Assembly (NCBI GenBank): GCA_015680685.1
Contig: MNCI01017909.1
Location: 1,353,369-1,417,368, forward strand
From: Gnetum montanum
Taxonomy: Eukaryota > Streptophyta > Gnetopsida > Gnetales > Gnetaceae
DNA length: 64,000 nt
Direction: 5' to 3'
Shown: positions 34,700 through 47,335 of the stretch, one piece after another
Position numbering within the stretch: position 1 is the stretch's first letter
Layout: the number at the start of each line of letters is the position of its first letter
Notes under the pieces: model-generated
Seen by the model: the letters and a program-made list of their open reading frames with translations, nothing else
The model's database searches: none
Told to the model about the DNA's origin: nothing
Made by a program: the position numbers and the translations under genes

Positions 34700-37600
34700 C
34701 ACTACTTACTTCTTCTTCTATTGTTGCTTTCTTGGTGTCCATATTGTTGCAAAGATGCTCATCCCTATAATGAAGAAGAGGTTTGGTGAATAAATTTATC
34801 AATTTTTTTGTGAGAATCCACATGCATTGGTTTGATATTTCCTTCCTTTACTTCTTACTTGATAAAGTAACATTTAATATCAAAATGGTTTAGCTTTTTA
34901 TGTAGGGCATGTTTATCTAAAAGTTTGATGATTGAGGTATTGTCATAATAAAGATTGATGGGAAGGTCTACATGGAATCCAAGATGAGTTGTAAGGTTTT
35001 TAGCCAAAGAATGTGTTAAGTACATTTTTTCATGGCAATAAATTTTACTTCACCAATTGAAAGGTGAATTGATGTTTGTTTCCAAGATTTTCAATATATT
35101 GCAATCTTCCTATGAAATATTATTGCTCTTGATGTAGACTTTCTATCATTGTGTTCTCCTTCCCAATCAACGTCTAAGTATATAAGTCCATGGTTTAAAG
35201 TGCTTTTCATATATCTTAGTGCATGGATGAGAGATTAAATTGACTATCTAGGCTTTGGCATATATCTTGATAAGAAGAAGTGGCAAATTCTAGGTCTAGC
35301 CTTATGTGACATAGAAATATGACTGATCCAATCATGCTTATATATGATGTAGCATCTACTAGAGCTTTGTTATCCTTGTTTTCTACTTTTAAATTATGAG
35401 GGAGTAGAGAATTGATATTTTTTTCTTTGCTAGTTTTGTATTTTTCTAGGATGGAGGTAGCACATTTAGTTTGATAAACTGTGATTTCCTTCTTATCTTG
35501 ATCAACTTATATTTCAAGAAAGGATCTCAATTCTTCTAAGTCTTTCATTTCAAATTCATTCGTTATGTTTTCCTCAAAGTCTTCTATCAAATTATTATTT
35601 ATGAATATAAATACAAGGTCATCCACATAAAATAAGATTATGATGAATCTTTGTTATCATGATTTTAGTAAAAGGTTGGTTCAAACATGCAATATGAGCA
35701 TCATTTCTTTAGCAAGTAGTCATTGATCCTATGAAACCAAGCTCTAGGGGCTAATTTTAGATCATATAGGGCTTTCTTTAATTTGCATATTTTTTCCTTC
35801 CTTTCCTTTGATGGTGCATACTTCTAGTTGGTAGACATATATTTCTTCATTAATGTTGTCATTTAGGAAAGTTGAGTTTACATCTATTTAATGGAGTTTA
35901 AGATTGTGATGAACATCAATGGAAAGAATGATCTTAATAGTTTTAAATCTTGCTGCTAGAGGAAAAATGTCCACATTGTCATTGTCAAGTGTGCTTCTTT
36001 TGTTTGAAGCTTCTTGCCACTAGTCTTTCTTTATGTTTTTTAAATTCTCCTTTTCCATTAAATTTGGTTTTTTACAATCATTTGTAATCAACCACCATTT
36101 TTCCTTTTAGTTTATCAACTAATCCCATTTCTTGTTCTTCATGATGGCTTCATATTCTCTTTTCATAGCTTCTTTCCATGTTTTAATCTTTAGGACTTCT
36201 TTAATTCTTTTTTGTTCAAGAGAGAGGGCTAAGTATGCTATATTGGTAATGGCATTTGATCTAGTTATTCTTCTTTTGAAATTATTGTCTAACAGTTACT
36301 CTTGAGGTTGTCTCCTTGCACCCATAGTTTGGGATAGTTTTGAACCTTTGATTTTTTATTATGAGGTTGAAATTCCTTTATTCCAAATTTTTCTTCTATG
36401 AAAATAGCATCTTTGGATGAGTACCATTTGTGCTCTATAGGATCATAGCATGTGTATCTCCTTATCTTGGTGTCATAACCTAGAAAGATGCATTTTTTTA
36501 CTTTGTTGTCCAATTTTTCTATGAATTGTTATGGTGTTTTGATATAACAATGACATCCAAAAGTTCACGTGATTAACGTTTGGAAGCTTGTTATAGAAGA
36601 GTTCATAGGGAGACTTTTCCTTATTGTTGATTATATTAGTGATGTAGGTTGCTACATTCATGGCCATGCTCCCAAAGTTGTCAAGAATTTAGGCATTTTT
36701 TTTAGCAAGCATCTCATCATGTATTATAAAGTTCTATTTTTTCTTTCTACAGTATCATTTAATTGTGGACTACACCCACATGTAGTTTAATGAAAAATGC
36801 CTTGGTTTGTGCAGAAATATTTAAAGTCTTTGTTAGTACATTCTCCCCCTCTATTTAATTTCATGGCTTTGGAAAAGAAAAAGCTCAATGTATTCTTCAT
36901 GATAATATAGAAATCTTTAAATTTGCTTATTGTTTCAACCTTAGTTTTCATATTGTAAGCCCAAGTATAGCTAGAATGGTCATCTACCATGATAGGAGTG
37001 TAGGTTTCCCCTCCCCTTGAAGTGATTGGCATTGGTCCAATGAGATACATATGGAGAAGTTCAAGGAATTTGGATTTTCTTTACATATGCATGGTGTGAG
37101 GACTATTGGTTCGTTTCTCTTGAATGTAAATTTGACATTTTTTATTAGGAATTTTTATTGCTTTGAAGTTCAATAGCCTTTTTTAGCTTTGTTATTTTCT
37201 CTAGATTGTTGTAAGATATGAATCCCAATCTTTTATGTTAAATTTTGGCTTCTTCCTTGTTAGTTGTGTGACCTTGACATTTAGACTTGATTTGATGAGT
37301 GTCTTCTTCTAATTTATTTTCAAAGGTAGTTATTTGAATAATTATTTGTTTGGATTTTTGAATCATGTTTATGAGATTTCCTTTGAGATTAAAATGATTG
37401 AAATTAATATGATATATTCTATTGTTATAGGCTTTAATTCTAATGATTTCTTCTTCATTTTGCTTGGTAATGATGCATAGATCATTTTTTAAGTTAATGT
37501 TTATCTCCTTTCTAGTCATTTTGCCCATTGAGAGTAAAGGATTTAAATGGTTTGGGACATAGAGCACTTCAATTATGACTATAACTTTAATGTTAGAAAG

Positions 37601-38112
37601 TTTAACAAAGCAATTTCCAATCCCTCCTATATTGAGATGATTACCATCACCTATTTGGATGTTATCAATCTTGTTTGATTTGTATTGAAGAAGATAAGAC
37701 TTATAGGGTGTCATATGATTAAATAATCATTATCAATAATCCAAGAATTTGTTTTAATAGTGCTGCTTGAATTAAAGGCTTTAGAATTATGTTAGTTTTC
37801 TTTTTGAACAAATGTCTAAGTAGTGTCTTCTTCCTAATTTTTGTTTGAAGTTGAAGTGCATCAAATCTAATTTTGGCATAGTAGGCTTCTATGGTCTTGC
37901 TTCTCTTTTTTGCAAAATTTGCATGTAAAAAATGAATTGTATGCTTAAGCATATCTTTGTCCTCATGAATTTCACCTTCCTCTCATGAATCCTTTTCCTT
38001 TGTTGTATCTTTGAATATTTTCTATTATTTCTTGATTATTTTATTCTTAGGTGTAGTTTCTAGTGAATCTTCCTCTTCCTTTCCTAGCTGTAAATACTTG
38101 TTCCTTCTTAGC
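34700..38112 (-). pseudogene. pol: Ty1/copia element K: gag end, integrase, RT and RNase H (broken)
   Basis: Domain order on the minus strand is that of copia: gag/protease end (37952-37240, with YVPNHLNPLLSMGKM), integrase (37050-36290, with PIMVDDHSSYTWAY, GCSPQLNDTVERKN and CIFLGYD), RT (about 36200-35300, with ALYDLKLAPRAW near 35775 and catalytic YVDDLVF near 35610) and RNase H (about 35050-34780, with HFDIKCYFI). Integrase before RT is diagnostic of Ty1/copia. Numerous stops and frameshifts make it inactive. The 5' LTR is not seen: gag is cut at about 38112, where an RTE LINE end begins. Confidence 0.85.
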
Positions 38113-38117
38113 ATTGT

Positions 38118-38960
38118 CATCATCATTCTAGCCTTATCCCAACAAAATGGGATTAGCTACATGAGTTTTTTTTTTTTTTTTTTTTTTTCACCATTCACCT
38201 ATATGAAGAGCTAGATGTTTTTTTTTTTATTTATAGTTCCTTGAAATCATCTTCAATTGTTTTTTCTTATGTCTTCTTTGGTCTTCCTCTTGGTGGCTTT
38301 CCTAGAACAATGATATAGTAACCTTTTTTTTATAGGATTATTGTCTAATCTTCTTTGCATATTTCGAAACCATCTAAGTTATTATTATGGCTTATTTGAA
38401 ATAGAAGTTATTTCAAGTTTTCCTTTAATATTTGTATTATGTAGTTTATCTCTTCTGGTAATATTCAATATCCATCTAAACATTCACATTTCTACTATAC
38501 TAATTTGTTGTTCACACCTCTTTTGTAGTGTCCAACATTCAATACCATATAAGATAGCAAGCCTAACTATTGTCTTATAAAATTGTTCCTTTAGTTTTGT
38601 TGGTATTAATTTATCACATAGAACACCACTAGCCTATCTCTATTTTGATAATCTTGCCTTAATTCTATTTCTTATACCTTTATTAATTTCACCATCTAAT
38701 TGGAGGATTGATCATAGGCAATGGAACTATTTGCACCAAGGAATGTTTTGGCCTTGAATTGTCACTTCTATTTCACCATTGTTTATGCTTTTATAAAAAT
38801 TACATTTCATATATTTTGTCTTACTTATACTATTTTTAAACCCTTTGATTCTAGAGCAAGTCTTCACTTCTCCATTTTAGAGGTAATAGTTTTTCAAGCT
38901 ATATCCACCAACATAACTTACATTCATGTTAGCAAAGATGATAATTTATTACATTCATGT
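38118..38960 (-). mobile_element. RTE-type LINE, 3' end fragment
   Basis: The (ATC)n-TAGCCTTATCCCAACAAAATGGG-type end at 38117-38152 is the hallmark of plant RTE LINE 3' ends (reverse strand). Farther in, TTTCGAAACCATCTAAG near 38364, GTCCAACATTCAATACCATA near 38529 and CTTATAAAATTGTTCC near 38574 match the RT C-terminal coding region of that family, read on the minus strand. It is 5'-truncated at about 38960. A 22-bp T run (38165-38188) interrupts it. Confidence 0.7.
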
Positions 38961-39404
38961 TAGGAAAGATGTACAAAGCAAAGCAAACATAACTAACTCT
39001 TGATCATAGAACTCCAAGTTATAGGTTTACTTTTGGTAAGTTATAGGTTCACTGTTAGTATGTAATGCTAAGTTATTCTGACTATCTCTCTTGAGGATAA
39101 ATATTGTTTATCATGGTTTTTCCTTTACTTCAATCTATCCGAACTCTTCTCCAATCTATCCAACGACTATTTTATTTGCACCTTAACTTGGTAAAATTTC
39201 CATGGATTGTTTTTGAAATTAAAGTGTCAAATTATTAGTAAGAGCCTTAGTAGAAACCTCATGTCAAATGTTTATTTCCATACTAGAGTATGAAAAAAAT
39301 CTCCCAAAAGGAATTTTTAAACTATTGTCCCATAGATCTAGACCCTCACCAAAGTAATTGAAGAGACCCACAATGACCTCTAGGGTTTTACTAAATTTAA
39401 CGCC

Positions 39405-39517
39405 GTAGTTGTGAACTCCACCAATGCTAATCCCAAGCTCAGATACAAAAGGAGGTAAATTTGAGTAGTTGTGAACTCCACCAATGCCAATCCCAAGCTT
39501 GGATACAAAAGGAAAAG
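39405..39517. repeat. 60-bp tandem duplication
   Basis: GTAGTTGTGAACTCCACCAA begins at 39405 and again at 39465; the copies differ by a few bases and diverge after about 53 bp. Confidence 0.85.
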
Positions 39518-39654
39518 GGTTAGCATCACATTGGCAACCAACAGTAAAACCTTACCAAATCTCATGGATGAGTTCCTTTTAAGACTTGAAGATGCTAGGG
39601 CATTCTCCAAATGAAGTGCACAACAATCACAAGAAAATGGACAATGGCTTACTA

Positions 39655-39760
39655 TTAAACAAAGATCTAACTCTTCATAGGGGCAAATGGCAAGAAAAAC
39701 TTATGTAGTTAACACCATTTTGTTGGGACAAGGTTAGAAGAATGATGATAATGGAGGTAG
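39655..39760 (+). mobile_element. RTE LINE 3' tail
   Basis: GGGGCAAATGGCAAGAAAAAC, then TATGTAGTTAACACCATTTTGTTGGGACAAGGTTAG and an imperfect (GAT)n end: the same 3' end as at 41910-42010, in the plus orientation. Confidence 0.6.
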
Positions 39761-40935
39761 TTATGACCAGCCTAAAGGATCTTAATGAAGAGGAGGTAAT
39801 TGTGTTAAGCAACTCACAAAGCCATGTCATAGCAAATTAGAACCCTTTTGATCTAAAGCCAAAATGTCTTGAAAGAGTTCCCAAACAATCAAAGCATGTC
39901 TTGAAAGAGTCAAGAATATAAGGCTACTCTCAAGCTCAAGTAAATAAAAATATGGCTCAAATAAACAAAAATACTTGCTACTTCAAATAAGAAATTTTCA
40001 GAACATTAAACAAGTAACAATTCTTATGTGATTTTTTACCGATGTGTTGTGTTTCCTCTTTGAAGCTCCATCAATTATTAGTATGACACCAGGGTTCCTA
40101 AAAGATATTTTCATTCCATCAAAAGAAGAATCATCACCTTGAATCATAATGCCTATCTTACCAATCAAAATCCTAAGATGATTAGTAGATGATCAAAAAC
40201 TAACCTCTTCAAATGGTATTACCTAAGCTTGAGCCCATATCTTCTAACTTGAGAAACAAGCTCACAAGCACATCAATATCACTCCAAATGATGGATACTA
40301 CCTTTGCTCTTGCATAAAGTTTCAAAATCATATCATGCATTCTCTCATCCTAAATCAAAATGTGGTGTTTTAATCCAAGTGGAACAATAGCTTTTGATCA
40401 TCGCTACAAAATGCTGAAAGAATTTTAAAGTATCAATTTATCATGAAAAAAATATACCCTGAAAATTTTGATAAGATCATCAATAAATATTAGAGAATAT
40501 TTCTATCCTTACCAAGAGATCACAAATGTAATACCCCTCTATGAAGAAAATCAAACCAAGTTATTTTTGTACAAAGGGCAAACGATGATCATTATTTTGT
40601 TACAAAACATGATCAAATACGCACTATGTTACTAATGATATTCAATTCACCATTATTACAAAGGCTCCAAGAATATTGTTGTCAAGTTGCGGACAACCTC
40701 ACTAGATGGAAAATAAAAGCTTCACTATAATTAAAATAGTTACCATGGTAGCATTTAAACAAAAAATTCAATCTTTCGTTCTAGTTTATCTAATGGATGT
40801 TTTCCAAAGCTTAATGTATCATGTTTAATACTAAAATCACCAAAAATAAATAACGACATGATAAATTCTTTTTCCTCCTTGTTACAACGTGCGAATTTTC
40901 TTAAAGTCTCCCATGCAATGTCAACTAGTATAATT

Positions 40936-43900
40936 CTAGCTCTTAGCAGCCAGCTTTTCCTTCTGACGTTGAATCTTCAGAACCTTCTTGACAATTTTCT
41001 GTTCCTCTACCAAAAATGCCCGGATAATTCTGCACATTCAAGTATAACAGTAGGAATGCATGTCAATTAGCAGAACCAGACTGCAGCTAAATTATATCAA
41101 CTGTATAATGCTTGAGTCACATATGACCAAGGAAAATGACTAAATCAAAAAAATAACAAATTTGCAAAAGAATAAATAACGTTGGATACCAAATTTTAAT
41201 AATAAACATTCGGTAACCACAGACCATTTTAATCTGAAAAAAAATGTGTGCTTTCATAAATCTTTCCTGAATGTCGTTATTGTCGCAAGTATAATGCAAA
41301 ATTTTTGTTAGTTAATGCAAATAATCACCTTCATAGATAATAAAAATTAAAAAACCTACTACCAGTAAAAACTAGTCAATGAGATAACAAACACTAAAAA
41401 TTATCAGAAGCTAATAAAAAGCTATTTTATATAATGATTTTTGATTGATCTCTAAGATCCCAAGAAATCTTAGATTGTATTATAAAATCCAAATCTTTTA
41501 ATAACAAAATCTTCTTTTTTATCTATTCAAAAATAAAAACTTTTTTGCTATTTGACAACTAGAAATATGTTGCACTATGACAAACTGCTTCAAACATGTT
41601 AAATATCACATGCATTCTCAGGTTTTAAGAGTTTCTATAAACCATCACAATTTCATGTGGTGGCATCCTAATTTCACGTTCATGTTAATTCACATAATTA
41701 ATCCAAATTATTTTATTTCTTAAACATAATCAAATTCACAATCTTCAATTGCTTATTTTGAATGATCAACATGGGCTTCTACATTTTAAGCAGAATAGAT
41801 ATAAAAGAAATCCTACAAACATGCAATGGGAATAGAATGTTGTCTGTCTACTTATGGTGTTTCCTCTTTTAAACAAGCAACAGAAAACAAAAGAAATTGC
41901 AAATAGATAAGGATCTAGTTCTTAATAGAGGCAAATGGAAAAAGAGAACTCTATGTAGCTGACCCCATTTTGTTGGGTCAAGGCTAGGATGATGATGATG
42001 ATGATGATAGGGTACATAAACCAAGAAAAGGAATACATAATTAATTCACAAAGGCATGTATCATATGTAAGTTGGATTCAATCCAAATCAGTGAGAGGCA
42101 CAGCTTAGATTATGCAGGTAGAGAATAAAATGTAACTGTCTCTGTGTTATGCAATGGTAGTACTTGGCAAACATTATGTAGATATTAAGTAACGGTGTCT
42201 GTTAGAATCAAAACCAGATGACTATAAGCACAGGATATATAGCCAACATGATACTTTCTTTGAACTTAAGCAGAACATAACAGTGTATCATCTTAGCCTA
42301 ATAATGCATATTTAATCAAAAAACTTAACATGTATAATACATGAAACTATACTACAAGGGTCTGACGTGACTAGTTGCATAAACATAGTACCATATGTGA
42401 AGCAACTATTTAAGGTAATGATCCTCTCCCTGCGATTCAAAAGTATACAGAAAAGAGTTTACCCATAATTTCATCAAGAATATAAAAGGAGTATCTAACA
42501 CAGTCAATGAATTGGTTTATGTTTTAGAAATATCGAATTTATATGTAAATGTTATCCATTACTCTCCACACTTCCACTAATCTAGCTTGGTGCAAGTATT
42601 TTATCACATGATTATATGATAAATAGTACATCCTGCTAATATGCAGAACATAAGCCATAAGTATAATACGCCTGATTATTTCCAAATTTTATTCTCAGGT
42701 AGATATTGTGGATTCTATTAATACCTGATTTTACCAACCATAAAAAAACAATAACAGGAAGATAGATTTAGTATCCAAATTCCATAGTATGTGATATAAC
42801 TGATGCAAGTTGTCTGAAACATATTAACACTGTTCAAAGATGTATTATATACAATTCTAAATGAACAAAGACATAATCACCTCCAGTACACAGAGACCAT
42901 AAAAATTTGCAGTACGAATAACAATATTCTGATAAACAATAACATGACAATGTAACAAAAACTATGAAGCATAAAACCCCCCAAAAAATTGCAAGACTTA
43001 ATATAGCTTGTGAAATGTAGATATTTACCGCTCACGAACAGCAGTGCCAGAAAGGACTCCTCCATAGGGTCTGTTTACAGTTCTGCGGCTCCTCTTAAGC
43101 CTGGATCTGGAATACTCTGCCGTCCTTAAATGAGGAATCTGGGAAAAGTTAAAGTAATTGGTTTCCAAATAAACATTACAAATAAAGAATCTTGTTATTA
43201 AAACTGAAATTGAAATTAAAATTTTATCATGTCCATAGACCCATAGGAATTTGGACCGCAGAAATATACCTGCTGTGAGTTTTGAATATATCATTAAGAA
43301 AATTACTAAATGTTCTTTGTAACATTTGAAACAAATCAATCACTATAAGTCCCATCTATGTCTAATGTGCTCTCAAATGCAGGAATAGCAGGAAACTGAT
43401 TTACATTATCTGTAAATATAACATTTATGGCTAATGCTATTAAAAAACATTACATGTGGTATGATTTACAGTCAACTTAACTTTGCTAACAAATATCATA
43501 AATGGCATCGATTAACCGACTATATGAATGTAGGAAAACTATGTTACAGTAGTTGACACAAGCTTACCCCGTGGATCCTTTTTCCCGTAACAGGACATTT
43601 GGGACCGCTTGCCCTTTTCTTTGCTGTCTGAAATACTAACTTCCCCCCTGTAATACATATATTTATAAAAATCAAACAACAGTGTTAGCTCTCAAAAATG
43701 TATGCACTGGCGGAGAGAACGTTTCAGTGAAGTTGGCAAGGGCTCATGGAAAGAAACAGTTGTGAAGCATAGAAATTATAGCAAGCTTAGGCCAACCTGA
43801 CCAAAATGTGAATACCGGTGGAAAAAGATAATATTTCTTGCTAAAAATCGGGAATTAAAAAGGGAAAAAACAACGGAACAGAGGGGCCTTAAAACAGTCC

Positions 43901-44371
43901 CCTTTTCTTTACTTGAACGAGCCGCCTGCGGCAACAAGAACTTTAATTTGTCCGGAATATGCACTTTTCAAAAAACAAGAAATGAAAGCAACGCATGACC
44001 AGCAAAATCTAACACGGCAGAGATGTTAGAAAGTTCGCCACAATCCATAGATCGGATCTCAAGTAAGTCCTAAAGAAAGGAATAAAACATGAAAAATAAA
44101 AGCTTAAACCTATGCAACAGACGCAAATCATCTCACTATAGGGGGAAAATGTTAAGACTGATTTGAAATCAACGTTGTAAATTTCTTGGCAAAATTTTTC
44201 CAACTCCACCACCAGAATGATCACCAACATTTTTTCCGAAAGCAAGGAAGCAAGAAACTTGTTTTACAGAGAGAGCTGTTTGGAGCACTTGCCTGGCGTC
44301 TTGACAATTCTCCTTTGGTTAGACTTGGTAGCATAACTGTGACGTTTGCGATAAGTCAGTCTCTGCACCAT
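40936..44371 (-). CDS. RPL34: 60S ribosomal protein L34 (eL34), four exons
   Basis: Encodes eL34, a protein of the large cytosolic ribosomal subunit. Exons (minus): 44371-44293, 43647-43568, 43138-43029 and 41029-40936 (TAG at 40938-40936). Total 120 codons, the normal plant length. Residues show [17 protein letters not shown], then [29 protein letters not shown] and [13 protein letters not shown], the eL34 signature throughout. Introns are in phase 1, 0 and 2. Introns 2 and 3 are GT-AG; intron 1 uses GC (AG|GCAAGT at 44294-44287) with AG at 43649-43648, the only junction that keeps the TPGGKL frame. Intron 3 (about 2 kb) carries an RTE tail. No stop or frameshift, so it is probably functional. 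Confidence 0.96.
41910..42010 (+). mobile_element. RTE LINE 3' tail inside RPL34 intron 3
   Basis: Ends CTATGTAGCTGACCCCATTT...CAAGGCTAG followed by (GAT)6, the standard RTE 3' end. It is antisense to RPL34, severely 5'-truncated, and away from the splice sites. Confidence 0.7.
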
Positions 44372-44560
44372 TTTCACGTCTCCTTTACTCTGCTCTGCTC
44401 TGCTCTGTTGTGCTATCACTCGTTATCGGTGGCCACGCAACAAAACGCAGCAACCAAAACCCAAAACCCTAGTGCCGCACGACTGCATTACAGGCCACCC
44501 AACACAAACCCTAGGGTTCCTTTGTTTCCGTAAAAACGAAAATAAGCCCTTGTTTTTCCG
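44372..44560 (-). promoter_or_regulatory. RPL34 promoter and 5' leader with telo-box motifs
   Basis: AAACCCTAG occurs at 44464-44472 and within the palindromic AAACCCTAGGGTT at 44506-44518. AAACCCTA (telo box) motifs are known in promoters of plant ribosomal-protein genes. The leader near the start codon is a CTCTG/GCTCT pentamer repeat (about 44388-44412), and the region is more GC-rich than its surroundings. No clear TATA box; the start site is not known. Confidence 0.65.
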
Positions 44561-44796
44561 TAAATTTTGATGTTGAAAAAAAATAGGCATTTGTTCAATT
44601 ACTCATCCAAGCTGTGCACTCCAAGCTGTGCACTTAGGGGTGTACTCATAGTCAAGACATTCATCAACCAGTTTTCTCAGGTTGGAAAACATACCTTGTT
44701 GATAATCTATGGTTGTTTTCCATTAAAACAAGATCAAGTGAATGTGGATATTCTTAGGGGTCTCATATTATTTTAACCATTACCAAAAGAACTACA
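44561..44796. other. Unassigned spacer
   Basis: Between the RPL34 promoter and a decayed LTR. A 12-bp direct repeat (CAAGCTGTGCAC near 44608 and 44622) is the only feature seen. Confidence 0.4.
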
Positions 44797-44799
44797 TGG

Positions 44800-45260
44800 G
44801 TATTAGAATCCCAAAATAATTATAATATAGGTACACTCCAAGATATATAATTTAACTAGAATTTTATACCTATATGGCTTTAATTCCTTGTGAACTACAT
44901 CACAAGGATATGTAAGCTCCCTAGCTTGAATCATTGCCTTTCTCTTCATAATGGGGCTTAGGGCTAAAAATGCACCTTAGCTCTCTTAAAGAAAATTTTC
45001 TCTATATGGTTACTAGCACTTCCTATGAGTGTAGTGTGTTGTGTTGGTTCCTTGCCTATATGATTATAAAAGCATCCTTGCAATGCTCCTAACCCATGGA
45101 CTAACAAGTAATATATGTATTGTGTAATTATGTTGTGCTTCTAGGTTCTTAAGCACATCAAGGCATAGTCCACCTTTAGTTCACTTTGGAATCCACCTTT
45201 AGTATCTTCGGGACTCTTGGATGGTGTCAAATGGTGCTTCCCCAAAGCAATGTCATAACA
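44800..45260 (+). mobile_element. Decayed LTR with initiator-tRNA-type primer site
   Basis: TTAGTATTAGAGCCA at 45262-45276 differs from the tRNA-iMet primer site TTGGTATCAGAGCCA by two transitions and follows CATAACA, a plausible LTR end. TATAAAAG at 45064-45071 fits an LTR promoter. The LTR start near 44800 is a guess. Confidence 0.4.
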
Positions 45261-45276
45261 CTTAGTATTAGAGCCA

Positions 45277-46266
45277 AAGTTTTGGATCAAATGGAAGACA
45301 CATTCAAACACTTTTACAAAGCAATTACAAGTGATATATGAGATGCCTAAAGATGAGTGAATAAATCATGGTCCTAGTCTTATGGAGGATCCAATTATGG
45401 GAACAATTGTTACAAGTAGGTGATACAATCATCTATCATCTATCTATAATAGAAAGGGTCAAATGATTCAAGCATTGGTTGATTATAAAGAAGTTTCTTT
45501 CTTGTTGGGGTAAGCTCTCACACAGAACACAAATGAGCTCTAGCTCAAAATTTTGTACTAAGAAATCATGTGCTATGCCAAGGGATGTCATCAATGATCT
45601 CCAGTTTGCACAAATTATTTGTGTGTGCTCAAGTTGGTTATGGTGAATTGTTCAAGAAACACAATCTCTCCTACCAATTAATCCTTGTGATAGTTGAAGA
45701 TAGTAATTATGGCATGCATCAAATATGAGGCAATGTATGGAATCAATGCTTCTTATTGCAATGTGTTACTTTTATTGTGTGACTATTCTTGAATCCATCA
45801 ACCTTGTGAAGAGTCTTTGGCTTAAATGCCTCAAGGACTCCATAATTTGGTGTTACATTGTGATGGTTTTGGTGTTTGTGTGTGGTGGAACAACACTTGG
45901 ATTCTCATCCAAGGATCCTTTGCCAATGATGTCTTAATGGATCAACTTACAATCCATGGAAGAAAATTAATAGTGTTTCAAGTTATTCTACTTATAAATC
46001 TTATGTTTGTGGGAAGTGTCCCCCATGACATTATTTTTGGGCAGTGATGCACGTATGAAAATTAAATGAATGTTTCAAGTCTTGGCTTTTATCCGAGATT
46101 TTCCTAATTAAGGATTTATTTTCAATGTTGGAATGGTTTTATCGAATGTGGATGGTGATTCATCCTTAAATGAAACAACATGATGCATGGTTGCTAGCTT
46201 ATTAGATACTCAAGTAGAGCAAGATTCATGTGCTTTGTGAGATGGTTAATAGTTGAAAAATGGTAG
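45277..46266 (+). other. Interior of the decayed LTR element, no domain recognised
   Basis: Open stretches at 45725-45937 and 45826-46047 are short and overlapping; neither gives a known motif. Element H's LTR begins at 46267. Confidence 0.35.
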
Positions 46267-47128
46267 TGATGAGCAGTGGAGCATTCCAACACTCTTACCA
46301 TACAAGTCACGAGTGTCTGCATGGGACCATATTGTAATACATGGATGGACAATGTAATTATGCTAGTAATTCATGTTAAGTTTGCATTGTCTTCTCACTT
46401 TGAGTTAGTAAGGTTTAAGCGTATGATTTAACTCTTAGTGAGGTACATGATAGATGAAGTTGTAGGGCTCTTAACACTCCTAGTCATAAACATTGTTAAG
46501 TAACAGATAAAATTCTAAGTCTAGTTAACTATGAAAACACAAATCTATCTTAGCCTAGAGCAATGGATATCTAGTCCTAGTCTACCATACACATATTGGA
46601 CTCATGTAATTATCATTAGGATTACCAAGTGGAATTACTACTGAGTGAATCAAGCAAAGCCACTACTGGGTTATCAAATAACTATACTTAGCACTTGAAA
46701 CTAGTCGTATCCAGTCCACTTAACTAGTGAACATGGAAAGTAAAGGGCTTGAAATGTAAATGATTAACTAGGAAAGCAAGAAAATTATTCTAAGTAAAGC
46801 ATAAAGAAAACTAAGGGATGTTGCAATGATGAGAAATAGCTTCGATCATTATTGTCGCACATAAACTATGTCCAAGTATAATTTACTTGAATAAAGATGT
46901 TAATCAATTGCTTAACATCACACTAAGGCCATTACACTATGGCTAAGACTACAAAAACAAACTACAAGAATTTGGCCAAGGGTTGGAATCAAAATTTGTT
47001 GTTTGTGCACCCAAGTGATGGTATTTATAGGGCTACATAGATCCTAAGACATCACATCAATGATGACATATGATGAGTTATGATATCGTAGATACAACAT
47101 TGCAATGGTGGAAAAATTGGATTTATCA
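46267..47128 (-). mobile_element. Element H: 3' LTR
   Basis: 862 bp, plus-strand TGATGAGCAG to TTTATCA. The polypurine site beside it (47129-47137, sense GTGAAAGTA) looks like GTGGGGGTA after G-to-A changes. TATAAATA is near 47027 (minus), with ATGATATCGTAG and related palindromes upstream. Confidence 0.75.
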
Positions 47129-47335
47129 TACTTTCACAACTGACTGGAAACTCATCCTCAAGTTAAAATAAAATGAGGATAAAGTCTCTTACAAAATTGG
47201 GAGGTAGATTTGACTTGGCATGACTAACTATTTACATAACTCTTGAATGCTACATTGGTCTTTTTACTAAATGACACAATTGACAATTGACAAGATAAAC
47301 AAAATAAAACAAAATTGAAGTAGCTCAATGTAGTT

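Larger units (their letters stand above)
38961..40900. other. Unassigned DNA with small repeats
   Basis: Downstream of RPL34. Apart from the 60-bp duplication and the RTE tail listed separately, I recognise nothing. Confidence 0.4.

Noticed and set aside
40440-40500. IFIDDLIKIF-like string on the minus strand as an RT active site
   Set aside because: No other RT motif could be found around it; the match is probably chance.
44287-44288. GT at 44288-44287 as the RPL34 intron 1 donor
   Set aside because: It puts exon 2 out of frame and destroys the fixed TPGGKL residues.
45725-46047. Open frames resembling a LINE endonuclease
   Set aside because: Only a few aromatic and Gly residues fit; no catalytic motif could be placed.
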